Source of the DNA: Nematocida homosporus | Lineage: Eukaryota > Microsporidia | Direction: 5' to 3' | DNA length: 64,000 nucleotides | Assembly: GCF_024244095.1 (NCBI RefSeq) | Contig: NW_026250687.1 | Coordinates: 124,001 to 188,000 of the forward strand | Part shown: in pieces, positions 45,261 to 53,542 of the stretch | Position numbering within the stretch: the stretch's first letter is position 1 | Layout of the letters: each line of letters opens with the position of its first letter | The notes under the pieces: generated by a model | The model's input: the letters and a program-made list of their open reading frames with translations, nothing else | Told to the model about the DNA's origin: nothing | The model's database searches: none | Program-made: the position numbers and the translations under genes

Positions 45261-45773
45261 ATGTGTTTTTATTTGTTTCGGTGTATACAAGAGATGGTGT
45301 TTCTACAGCGGAAGGCATATATTGGCATTAATTTGGTCGGAATCGGAATTAACCTGGCTTTAGCCTTGCATGAGATCTTGTATGGCCATGATTCGCTTGT
45401 CTTTCGGGCTATAGTGATCGGATACACGGTTATTGTTTCAGTTCTTTGGTATTTGCTGACTCTGAAGCGTCTGTCAATTGATAGAATGCTTTATGCTATT
45501 TATTTGGGCTTTACTAATTTGCTTGTCTTTTGCCTGGTGATTTGCTTGCGAGTTCTTTTCCGCTTTGATGCAAAGCATCCCTATGCAATTCTGATAGCCA
45601 ATATCCCCATGATGGTTGTTGCCCAGCTGGCCTTGGGCACCACTATTTTCCTAATTATTGTGCGAAAGTATATGGTTCAGGGGCTAACTAGCCCCACATC
45701 CATCCAAAGAGAAAAGGGGATAGAATCAGCCGTCATGACAGTAAGGAGTGAATATCCCGAGATCTTTCAATAG
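45261..45773 (+). CDS. Four-pass membrane protein, unknown
   Basis: A 170-residue protein with hydrophobic segments near residues 20-42, 47-68, 78-102 and 110-132 and a polar C-terminal tail. No signal peptide cleavage site is obvious. I recognise no family. It is followed 70 bp later by another four-pass protein on the same strand; the two show no clear similarity by eye. Confidence 0.7.
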   Translation: MCFYLFRCIQEMVFLQRKAYIGINLVGIGINLALALHEILYGHDSLVFRAIVIGYTVIVSVLWYLLTLKRLSIDRMLYAIYLGFTNLLVFCLVICLRVLFRFDAKHPYAILIANIPMMVVAQLALGTTIFLIIVRKYMVQGLTSPTSIQREKGIESAVMTVRSEYPEIFQ

Positions 45774-45843
45774 CGAATCATTTCCATGTAAAATAACCAA
45801 TCAGGGTGATGGCCAATCACCAGAATAAGAATAAAACAAGTCC

Positions 45844-46425
45844 ATGAGCATTTCCCCTATGAATTCAGACAACACAACAGCAACAAAGGAGGCCGTAGCC
45901 AAGAAAGTTTCTGAAACCGACAACAAAGCGCACGAGCACGTCAAAAAGCTCAAAGAGTCGTCCCTTGGGAAAATGGTGCCCACCCAGTACAGCAATGTCA
46001 CTTGCCAGCACATTGCGCTAGGATCCTTTATTCTTATGGCGGTGGTAAGTCTTTGCACCTACATGTTCTGTGTGGCAATTGATGGAGCCGATCCCACCTA
46101 TGGCCACAAATTTCCCACCTGTACGACTGGAATCATTTTAGCGATTGTTTTAGTGCTGGCTAGTTTACACGACGGTTATGTCTACTTCGCCAAAAATGGC
46201 AAAATGCTCCTTTCCTTTTTAGGATTCCGGGCGTTAACAATAATCGCAGTAATTGTGGCGGTTTTGTTTATTAACAGTGACAATGCAGGATTTACTTTCA
46301 AAGGTTTCCTTTTGGTCTTCTACGGCATTGTTTGTCTATTTTACACGTACATCTTCTCTATCTTTATCTCTGAAGTCAAGCATGGCGCCAGCAACTCCGA
46401 CCCAAGTGAGCACCAGGCCGTTTAA
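45844..46425 (+). CDS. Four-pass membrane protein, unknown
   Basis: A 193-residue protein with a polar Lys/Glu/Thr-rich N-terminus (1-55) and four hydrophobic segments near 57-79, 93-112, 124-144 and 150-173, plus a short polar tail. This tetraspan layout resembles MARVEL or SUR7-like proteins, but no signature residues are seen. AATAAA lies at about 46454. Function unknown. Confidence 0.72.
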   Translation: MSISPMNSDNTTATKEAVAKKVSETDNKAHEHVKKLKESSLGKMVPTQYSNVTCQHIALGSFILMAVVSLCTYMFCVAIDGADPTYGHKFPTCTTGIILAIVLVLASLHDGYVYFAKNGKMLLSFLGFRALTIIAVIVAVLFINSDNAGFTFKGFLLVFYGIVCLFYTYIFSIFISEVKHGASNSDPSEHQAV

Positions 46426-47303
46426 TTGTTTCAAAAGTGAATCGTAGCTCTTTAAATAAACACCAGGCACTTATTTATCCACACTTATTGATATGGCATT
46501 AGTTTTAGTTAAGTATTGAGTTGAGTTGGTTTTGGTATTGGTATTGAGTTAGTATTGAGTTAAAATAGCTTGATACGGAATGAGTCATTGGATACGTTGG
46601 TTTTGAGATTTTAAAGTCAAAACGAGTTAAGTTGAAAGTTTGTGATAAGTCAAGCACCAATCCAATTAATCTAAGATTAAGTGGCTGTACCAGTGGTCAC
46701 TTCAGGATTCTTTCTGCGCAGCAGATAAACTAGAGTTTGTTTAGTTTACCTATACTAAGACAAACTTAGCCAAACCAAACCTAACCTAACCCAATCCTTA
46801 CACATAACTTATACGAACACACTCCTAACACACTCCAAACTTATACTAACCCAATCCTAACTAATCCTTACACATAACTAATCCTAACTAATACTAACTA
46901 ATACTAACCTCTATTAAAGACATTCCATGGGATAAGTGTGGGTACCATTTACCAAGAAAATAAGAGTGAGTTAAAATATGATGACGTCATAATAAGTTAG
47001 TGTTAGGATTAGTATTGAGTTGGTATTAGTGCTACTAAGTAGTGTGTACTACATAGGGAGTAGCTTACCAGTGATCAGATTAGTATTAAGTTAGTATTGC
47101 TGGTCGTATGATAGCACTACAATAACTTATACCATCCCAATACTAACTTAATTAATGATTGGGTTAGCCGGAACCAATCTAATCAAAACAATAAGCCCAA
47201 AACCTAATTGGTTATTTTAATCAGATAATTGATATGACCGTTATCATTGGTTTACAATGATTATCCATTTATAACCCAATTTATTTTTTTCGAACTGGAA
47301 GTT
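46426..47303. repeat. Long intergenic region with dispersed element copy B
   Basis: Repeats at 46500-46565 (G/T) and 46750-46905 (A/C), then the element copy at 46909-47126. An Mcm1-like AACCTAATTGGTTATTTT lies at 47201-47218. A TTTATAACCC at 47268 could act as TATA for the next gene. No reading frame of note. Confidence 0.55.
46909..47126. repeat. Dispersed intergenic element, copy B
   Basis: Diverged copy of 11125-11285. It contains TGACGTCA, a perfect ATF/CREB-type site, at 46982-46989 where copy A has TGACATCA, and ends in GGTCGTATGATAGCACTACAA as copy A does. It is longer by an internal 60-90 bp. Confidence 0.6.
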
Positions 47304-48575
47304 ATGAGGTTCTTTTCAACATCAAAACACATCAAATTGTATGTATTCTTTGGTTTATGTCTTCTATTATTCGTTCATAACGCCATGGCTATGGCTCCGG
47401 GCAAAGTGGGCAGTGGTGACAATCAAGTAAAAGAAGCTCCAGATACGTTATGGGGATCTTTTGTGCTTTTGTTAAGTAGTATTTTTGGATTTGCCGGTGT
47501 ATTGTATCAAGCACTTTATGTAACATCTATGTTGTACTCACCAACACCAATGCATATTGGGTTAAGTATAGGTGTATGCCTGCTATCAGTTGTAGGATTG
47601 TATTCTTTGGTTAAAAGCGAAATGCCGCGGGCTTGGACTGAGATCAAAGCTGTCTTAGGATACAACAAGTCTAAACTAGAGCGTGAGAAACTTTCAGCCG
47701 CGGCTAACGTTCAACAAAGCTACATTCAATCACTTAATCGTATTGAGAAGGGACAAAAGACCAACATAACCCAAGAAGGATGGACCAAATTCGTTATATC
47801 GACTATTTCTAAGATAATTGCGTTTATGATGATGACAGTTATTATCGTAAGTGTTTTAAGAACGGCTTTTTATTTCTTTGGGCTTGGGGCGAATGTAGCT
47901 GATTACATGAATTGGTTCTCAGTTAAAGACATGATGTTTCCAACTGCAGATGGAACCCTGGTTGGCTTGCTTATCCCTGCCGGTACAGTTTCGTATATTG
48001 GTGTTTTGAAGATTATTAACCTGGTGGCAAGTGGCCCAATCTTTATTATGGGGTTGGGAATTATTACCACCTTTGCTGAGTTGTTTAAAAACTACTATAA
48101 GGTCGATAAGAGTTTAGAGATTAACAAGGTCGAAAATTTGAAACATGCCAATCGAACTGTGGCAGCCATGATGTTGTTCCGTTGTTTGATATACGGTCTG
48201 GTTTGGGCAACTGGTCTAAACGTTTTGATTTTCTTTGTTGATCCACTCTTTAACTATATTAGAAATAGTTCTCTGGTAGATACTCTTCTTGATTGGATTA
48301 AACCGCCCGGTACACTTCTAGACTATGAAAAAGACATATACACGGACATTGATTATACGAAGCAGAAGCGAATTCAAAAGGTGCTGACTATCACTAGTAT
48401 CTTACTATTGGTTCTCTTTTCCGTCTTTGTAGTTCAACAGACAATTCAAAAGGGAATAGAGTACAACTGGTACGATCGATTGAAACTTGACCAAGAATCG
48501 CGAGCCGCTACAGTTCTGGGAATTTTCTCGGCTATATTCTCGCCCTTGGGCTACGTGACGGGGGCTGTGAAGTAG
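47304..48575 (+). CDS. Polytopic membrane protein with N-terminal signal sequence
   Basis: A 423-residue protein from the ATG at 47304. The N-terminus is a good signal peptide (KLYVFFGLCLLLFVHNAMA, cleavage likely after Ala). About seven hydrophobic segments follow (near 50-75, 80-98, 165-190, 215-240, 245-265, 290-315, 365-385). A charged cytosolic-type loop (about 110-155) separates the first two from the rest. I recognise no family. Size and topology suggest a transporter or organelle membrane protein, but nothing specific. Confidence 0.75.
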   Translation: MRFFSTSKHIKLYVFFGLCLLLFVHNAMAMAPGKVGSGDNQVKEAPDTLWGSFVLLLSSIFGFAGVLYQALYVTSMLYSPTPMHIGLSIGVCLLSVVGLYSLVKSEMPRAWTEIKAVLGYNKSKLEREKLSAAANVQQSYIQSLNRIEKGQKTNITQEGWTKFVISTISKIIAFMMMTVIIVSVLRTAFYFFGLGANVADYMNWFSVKDMMFPTADGTLVGLLIPAGTVSYIGVLKIINLVASGPIFIMGLGIITTFAELFKNYYKVDKSLEINKVENLKHANRTVAAMMLFRCLIYGLVWATGLNVLIFFVDPLFNYIRNSSLVDTLLDWIKPPGTLLDYEKDIYTDIDYTKQKRIQKVLTITSILLLVLFSVFVVQQTIQKGIEYNWYDRLKLDQESRAATVLGIFSAIFSPLGYVTGAVK

Positions 48576-49744
48576 TGTGATCGGATTGGGTATGGTTATT
48601 TGCTTAGGCATAACTCCTATCTTAAAACTAGAAGCCCGTGGTTACACCGGACTTAGTACTTTCCAGTTGACGAGTTTCGCTGTCGCATGTGTATCATTCG
48701 CCAAGCGGGTAACAAGACTTGATATTTAGAGACTAAAATGGGCTAAAGAGAGCGAATAAATCGAACCCCGTTAGGAATATCTATTTATAGCCGTGTTTTT
48801 GTCTTTTAATACTAACTTAGCCCACTATTAACTTAACTCCATATCAACTTAACTCCATATCAACTTGATAGTAAACATTTCGCCTACGGTTAAAGGGTGT
48901 TATGCCTATGATAAAGCACAGTTTCCTCATAATCATCAATTGGGCCTAACTGTGGTGTTTGTACCCACTATGCAACTTAATAAGATTCTCAAATCACCTC
49001 TACTTCACACGAGTTAACTACATATAGTGTAGATGTTTCTTCCTTACTACTTTAAACAACCCAATACTAACCAACTAACTTAACTAAACCAATTAGAGTA
49101 TAAGTCTACAACGAAGATTGATAAGGACTTTCTAAGACTCTTATGAAGGACTACAGAAGAATATACCAACTTAATACAACTTAATACAACTTAGTACATT
49201 AGTCTGGCTGATGATTTGCCTCTCGTGGAGTACGTGTGGATAAGAAGTCTTTGTACTCCCTTTGAACCCAACACTAACATAACCTAAGACTAAACCGTAC
49301 GTATAAGTTAAAGACAAGGCATGTCATATTTATTAAGTTACTATTGAGTTGGTATTGAGTTGGTATTGAGTTGGTATTGAGTTGGTATTGAGTTAGTATT
49401 AAGTTAGTATTAAGTTAGTATTAAGTTAGTATTAAGTTAGTATTAAGCATCAAGTAAAGTATCAAGTAAAGCATCAAGTAAAGCATCAAGTAAAGCAACA
49501 AATAAGCAGCGGTAATCCAATGGGGTTTCAAGTCAGATTGCTTACAAGCAATAAAGCCAGTTGTGAGTATGTGTGGTAAGCAGGGGCTTCTTTACTTACT
49601 TCCTTATCACAGTTAGTAGTTTCTAATCAAGTCTGAGACTGAGTTGGACAAACGGTCAGTTGGATTGGAATTAGGCTGGGATTGACAGCGGGGTATGATA
49701 CAGTACAAACTAGTAGTCAGCTTTTTGCAAGCAAAGATTTGCGA
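48576..49744. other. Longest gap: tandem repeats and unexplained unique sequence
   Basis: 48590-49330 is mostly unique, not the usual repeat, and without a convincing reading frame. A CTATAAATAG lies on the minus strand at 48782-48791. An inverted repeat GGAGTAC ... GTACTCC spans 49227-49260. A tandem-repeat block follows at 49340-49500. No tRNA, rRNA or snRNA could be recognised. Confidence 0.45.
49340..49500. repeat. Minisatellite block: 11-bp and 12-bp tandem repeats
   Basis: About five copies of TATTGAGTTGG pass into about five copies of TATTAAGTTAG (both 11 bp), then four copies of a 12-bp unit CATCAAGTAAAG. The nearly perfect copies suggest recent expansion. Confidence 0.85.
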
Positions 49745-50251
49745 ATGCATAGGGCAATATTCATTTGGTGCTGCTTCTGGATGGTAGGACTCCTTTGGCG
49801 CACAATCAAAAACAACACCATTGAAGAAAGCTTACACGAACTAGTTCAGGGGGCCAGAATGATCAAAGAAGTCGCTCGTGGCTGTTTAAAAAGCCCAACT
49901 TCTTTTCGAATGGCCCATATTTTTGATAGCCTTCGACAAATCGGACACGGTCTTATCTTTTTAGGAAAAACAGCTAATATTATTTTGGTGCTTTTTGTTT
50001 ACCGAATTATCAAACGAGTCTTCTTTTTTAAACTTCCAGCCGTTATTTATTTAGCGATCTTTGATTATTTTGATCAGCGCAGATACCACGTCATGAAATC
50101 ACGAGGTAGTTTTGATGCTATCGTTTGTATTTTTCTCTTTCTACTTCTTTTGTACAGCTTACTGACTATCAACTTAGAAACGGCTAGATTTCGCGAGGCT
50201 TATCAGCAGCAACGGATGGCACTAAAGGCAAATCTAGTAAGAAGTGAGTAG
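49745..50251 (+). CDS. Small membrane protein, unknown
   Basis: A 168-residue protein from the ATG at 49745 (upstream in frame is only a TTG). Hydrophobic segments lie at about 4-18, 75-90, 93-112 and 128-147; the first could be a signal anchor. The central part is amphipathic helical. No family recognised. An AATAAA follows at about 50266, and the next gene starts 41 bp downstream. Confidence 0.65.
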   Translation: MHRAIFIWCCFWMVGLLWRTIKNNTIEESLHELVQGARMIKEVARGCLKSPTSFRMAHIFDSLRQIGHGLIFLGKTANIILVLFVYRIIKRVFFFKLPAVIYLAIFDYFDQRRYHVMKSRGSFDAIVCIFLFLLLLYSLLTINLETARFREAYQQQRMALKANLVRSE

Positions 50252-50292
50252 GAGTAACTGATGAAAATAAATTGTTTTGAAAAATCCAAAGA

Positions 50293-51669
50293 ATGGCCGA
50301 ATTATTAGAAAATAGAGGAGAAAAGGCTTATCAAAGTCTTCTTCAGCAATTGCATATAGTTGGATTTGTGCGGGTCTTATGTCTATCGCGAGAAATAGAG
50401 TGTTTTGCAGCCGTGTTCATGTTTTTAGGTCTTTTGGAGAAACAACTTGTTAAGTATGAGGTTATTTGGGAGGCCAATGAAGGATCAGAAACTGGTGATT
50501 TTGAAGTACTGATTGGTCCTGGGCCTAAGATAAAGAATGGTGCTATTATAACTGATGTTCCTGTTAAGGCTGGTGGTGGGGTAATTGTGATTAATGAGGA
50601 GAGATTGGAAAGGGCCATGTTTAAGTTGGGAAAATATAGTGGGCATTTGAGTTCTGATTTGTTATGGGGTATTTGCATTAGTTTGTATGCTGATCCGGAA
50701 CGGCCGGAAAGGAGTCTTTGGAGTGGGTGTGTGCGCAGTAGTATTGGACTGGACGAGTCGAGTGAGGGGAGGGGCGAGAGTGAGGACGAATTAAGTGAGA
50801 GTAAAGGAGATGTGCACGAGTTGGGAGGGTTGCGGACGGGGACGCCTTTTATTCGAGAGATTGAAGTTGAAATAGAACGGCTGGGACAGCAACAATCAGA
50901 AAAGCGAATGATTGAGATTACACGAGAGATTTATTTCCCTTTTGGGCAGTGGCTGACTCTTTACGAGTCTTTGTCTCTGGACATGGGTACAATTGAGGAT
51001 TTAGGACTCTTCTTTCGCCGCAAGGCACATAGTAGTCGGGCACTGAGTCAGTCGGAGTATGCTCTCAATCAGTTTTTGGCAAAGCTAGGTGTATCTGTTG
51101 CAGCTGCGCAGAGTGCATCGGTGCATAACTTAGTGGGGCCGGTGCAGAAGATTATTCAGCGGGCCATTCAGCCACGCAGTGTTTACGTACGGCACTATGA
51201 GTACAACTTACGGGTGTCCCAAGTAGAGGCTTTCTTTGCGATTTGTGGGTTAGTTCGCAAGAAGAAGTACATTGAGGCTCTGTTTGCTTTTCGGGACACC
51301 AAGCACCTTAATACTTCTTTGGGGCAGCAAGTATATCGGCGGATGATCCAGAGCATTAAAGACGGGTTTGCCCAGAGAAAGGTGTTGCGCCATGATGAGC
51401 TAGATGTTGTGCTTATTCCTAAAGGCGCGCTGACATTCAAATCCATGGACGAGATAAGTATCATGAAAGAGGTCTTTGTAAATATATGCCGATTGTGTAG
51501 ATACAAGGCGCCACAGAAACAGACAATCATGGTGGCGTATGCTGAAGAGCAGAGTACCTACCGCGTCTTTTATCAAACAGCCGAGCCTATTATCTGGGTA
51601 GACACCAAGGAAGAGAGATTGTTGGAGCAGATCAAGGAAGTTGTCCAGCAATTAGAAAGTGCCATTTAA
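50293..51669 (+). CDS. CDC45: Replication initiation factor Cdc45
   Basis: A 458-residue protein, shorter than yeast Cdc45 (650). Cdc45 joins MCM2-7 and GINS to make the CMG replicative helicase. The N-terminal part follows the DHH-like fold of the family (VRVLCLSREIECFAAVFMFLGLL). GHLSSDLLWGICISLY matches the segment before the acidic loop, and the acidic loop itself is at about 150-175. The central FPFGQWLTLYESLSLD, FLAKLGVSV and the FFAICGLVRKKKYIEALFAF region match the family's LYRHWSLYESM, LAKMGIPL and SASDVVYAL...LLE blocks. Similarity is clear in order and spacing but weak residue by residue. Confidence 0.72.
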   Translation: MAELLENRGEKAYQSLLQQLHIVGFVRVLCLSREIECFAAVFMFLGLLEKQLVKYEVIWEANEGSETGDFEVLIGPGPKIKNGAIITDVPVKAGGGVIVINEERLERAMFKLGKYSGHLSSDLLWGICISLYADPERPERSLWSGCVRSSIGLDESSEGRGESEDELSESKGDVHELGGLRTGTPFIREIEVEIERLGQQQSEKRMIEITREIYFPFGQWLTLYESLSLDMGTIEDLGLFFRRKAHSSRALSQSEYALNQFLAKLGVSVAAAQSASVHNLVGPVQKIIQRAIQPRSVYVRHYEYNLRVSQVEAFFAICGLVRKKKYIEALFAFRDTKHLNTSLGQQVYRRMIQSIKDGFAQRKVLRHDELDVVLIPKGALTFKSMDEISIMKEVFVNICRLCRYKAPQKQTIMVAYAEEQSTYRVFYQTAEPIIWVDTKEERLLEQIKEVVQQLESAI

Positions 51670-51842
51670 TGTGTGGGGTTATGTTATGTAATGTGTGGTG
51701 TTGTGTTACGTATTGTGTGGTGTTATGTATTGGGGTTATGTAGAAGTTAAATGAGCCGATTTGTGAAGTACGTCAATCAATTCTACCCTACCACACCCCA
51801 CCACACCATACCATACCATACCACACCCCACCACACCACACC
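51670..51842. repeat. GTGTGGTGTT / ACCACACCCC repeat pair
   Basis: 51675-51740 is built from TGTGTGGTGTTATGT and 51782-51842 from ACCACACCCCACCATACC. The unit differs from the usual GAGTT type, and the halves are complementary, giving a potential imperfect hairpin between two convergent genes. Confidence 0.6.
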
Positions 51843-52367
51843 CTAATACTTCCATACTAACAGAGCTAAGCCAATGATAAAATAAAAGAAGATGGTTTGC
51901 AGATAGTGCTTGGGGCTGGTTAGATCGAAAGGAAGAAGGTCAAGTAAGATGCTGGTCAAAGGGATGTGCGGTGGTTTTATAGTTACTTGGGAGTGAGCTG
52001 GACAGGCACATCTGGGCTGTTGTAGGCCGGATGCAGCTAGCTTAGCTTTTCTTAGACGAGTTCTTTTGGCAACGCGTTCAAATAGTCGCCAAGGCTTGAG
52101 TTTATATAATTCAAAGGTCTTGACATTACTACCAGGCATAGAGTAAACAGCAAATATCGCAGAATAAACAGTAAGTCGGCAATTGTTGGTGATTTCAGGC
52201 GGAACGTTGTTTTTTAAATGAGTACCAGGACAGGCCTGGTCGTGAGTGGCGAGAAACAAAGGCCGGGCAATGTAACCAATCCTCTTTGGAGAAGAAAACG
52301 TAAAGGGGCCTTTTCTTTGGGTTGTGTTGTGAAAAGATAAGAGCTCATTATCTCTAGAACACCTCAT
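51843..52367 (-). CDS. Hypothetical protein with C-terminal membrane anchor
   Basis: A 174-residue protein from the ATG at 52367. It is polar and basic with several cysteines (near 3, 46, 63, 118, 120), a KRTRLRKAKLA basic patch, and a single C-terminal hydrophobic span (TIFFYFIIGLALLVWKY), typical of tail-anchored proteins. No family recognised. Confidence 0.6.
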   Translation of the reverse strand: MRCSRDNELLSFHNTTQRKGPFTFSSPKRIGYIARPLFLATHDQACPGTHLKNNVPPEITNNCRLTVYSAIFAVYSMPGSNVKTFELYKLKPWRLFERVAKRTRLRKAKLAASGLQQPRCACPAHSQVTIKPPHIPLTSILLDLLPFDLTSPKHYLQTIFFYFIIGLALLVWKY

Positions 52368-52761
52368 AAAAACAAAAAACAAGATCGCGATGGGTGATTA
52401 GCATTGGGTGATATATTATTAAGCATACGACTAAATAGAAATTAAGCTACAGATGATCATTAAAACATATAAAAGTATCTTTATCTCTTTAAGTAATTGA
52501 TTGACTTTCAAAATACTAACTTAATTATCACTATCGGGATTACGTCTCAAGACCCGAAGCTCCAAATTTAGACTAACTATTTGTCCAGCACAAGCTCATC
52601 TGAACCTAATCTAAACCAATCCCAATCTAGCCGAAATACTACATCGAGTTAGATAGAGTTAGATAGAGTTAGTGTCAAACCAATCTAACTCAATACTAAC
52701 CCAACACGAATCTATCCCACCTTACCTCAACCCATCTCAACCCATCTCAACCCACCTTAAC
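52368..52761. other. Intergenic
   Basis: Contains TATAAAAG at about 52469 on the plus strand with no gene after it, and A/C-rich repeats (52600-52760, CCCATCTCAACCC). Nothing else is seen. Confidence 0.45.
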
Positions 52762-53469
52762 TCAACTTACTCCCAAGAGAAGTTGGGACCAGTATGGGGT
52801 AAGCTTGGTTGTTTCAAACGAGGCAACATACTGATCCAAGAATATACAGCTGAAGGAAAAGATGACGAACAGAATCGAAATGGCGCCCAAAAAAAGCTGG
52901 CTGTGAATATAGGTGTTAATTGGCTCTCGCTCGGAAAGAATCTCTTCTAGACCAACAAACATCAGGGCGATGGTTGGGTATAGCCCAACAACACCCATTA
53001 GTATGTTGCTTGTCAGAAAGAGGGTGGGCATAAAGACAAGTATATGTGCACCAAGGAGTTGAAAGAACTTCTTGTTGTCCAAGAAGTGGCCACTTACGAG
53101 AAACAAAGACCAACCGTTTCCTGAGAATACCCCGCACGCAGCAACTAGCATAAGAATCGTGCTGTGGCATAGAAATAGATGCTGCTTTTTTCTAGATAGC
53201 GAAGAGCGCTGAACACTCTTTCTCCAAAGATAGAACGAGGCTACAATAAACAGAATAGCTGACACGCATGGAATGACCACAGGCAAGTTGTCTTTAGTGA
53301 TATGTTTTCCCAGAGTCGATGCAACTAACACGATGGAGTAGACAGCCACAAGTACTTGGATGAGTACACGGGTATAGTAGAGAAAAGCCGAGGTGAATTG
53401 GGTCCGAAAGGGAATGGCGGGCTCTTTCTCTTCGGCTTCTTTGTTAGCAGGCGGGCGTGGTGTAGACAT
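52762..53469 (-). CDS. Six-pass membrane protein, unknown
   Basis: A 235-residue protein from the ATG at 53469; the frame opens further upstream only to a GTG. After a polar N-terminus rich in Pro, Lys and Glu come six hydrophobic segments near 36-56, 64-83, 101-120, 138-158, 160-180 and 192-215. No family recognised. It lies 73 bp downstream of the M16-like gene on the same strand. Confidence 0.65.
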   Translation of the reverse strand: MSTPRPPANKEAEEKEPAIPFRTQFTSAFLYYTRVLIQVLVAVYSIVLVASTLGKHITKDNLPVVIPCVSAILFIVASFYLWRKSVQRSSLSRKKQHLFLCHSTILMLVAACGVFSGNGWSLFLVSGHFLDNKKFFQLLGAHILVFMPTLFLTSNILMGVVGLYPTIALMFVGLEEILSEREPINTYIHSQLFLGAISILFVIFSFSCIFLDQYVASFETTKLTPYWSQLLLGVS

Positions 53470-53542
53470 TAATTGCGCTGAAATTGCATTTCTAATGTAG
53501 TGGCTTAGTAATGTTGATGCGAGCTTGCGCACTTGGCTTTTA

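Noticed and set aside
48690..48790. tRNA-like words (GCCAAGCGGGTAA and TCGAACCCC)
   Set aside because: I could not fold a cloverleaf with consistent acceptor, anticodon and T arms.
49340..49500. CRISPR-like array
   Set aside because: The units are directly adjacent tandem repeats without spacers, in a eukaryotic context.
49745..50251. PEX11-like protein
   Set aside because: Only helix and membrane pattern are similar; no signature residues, and peroxisomes are not expected in microsporidia.
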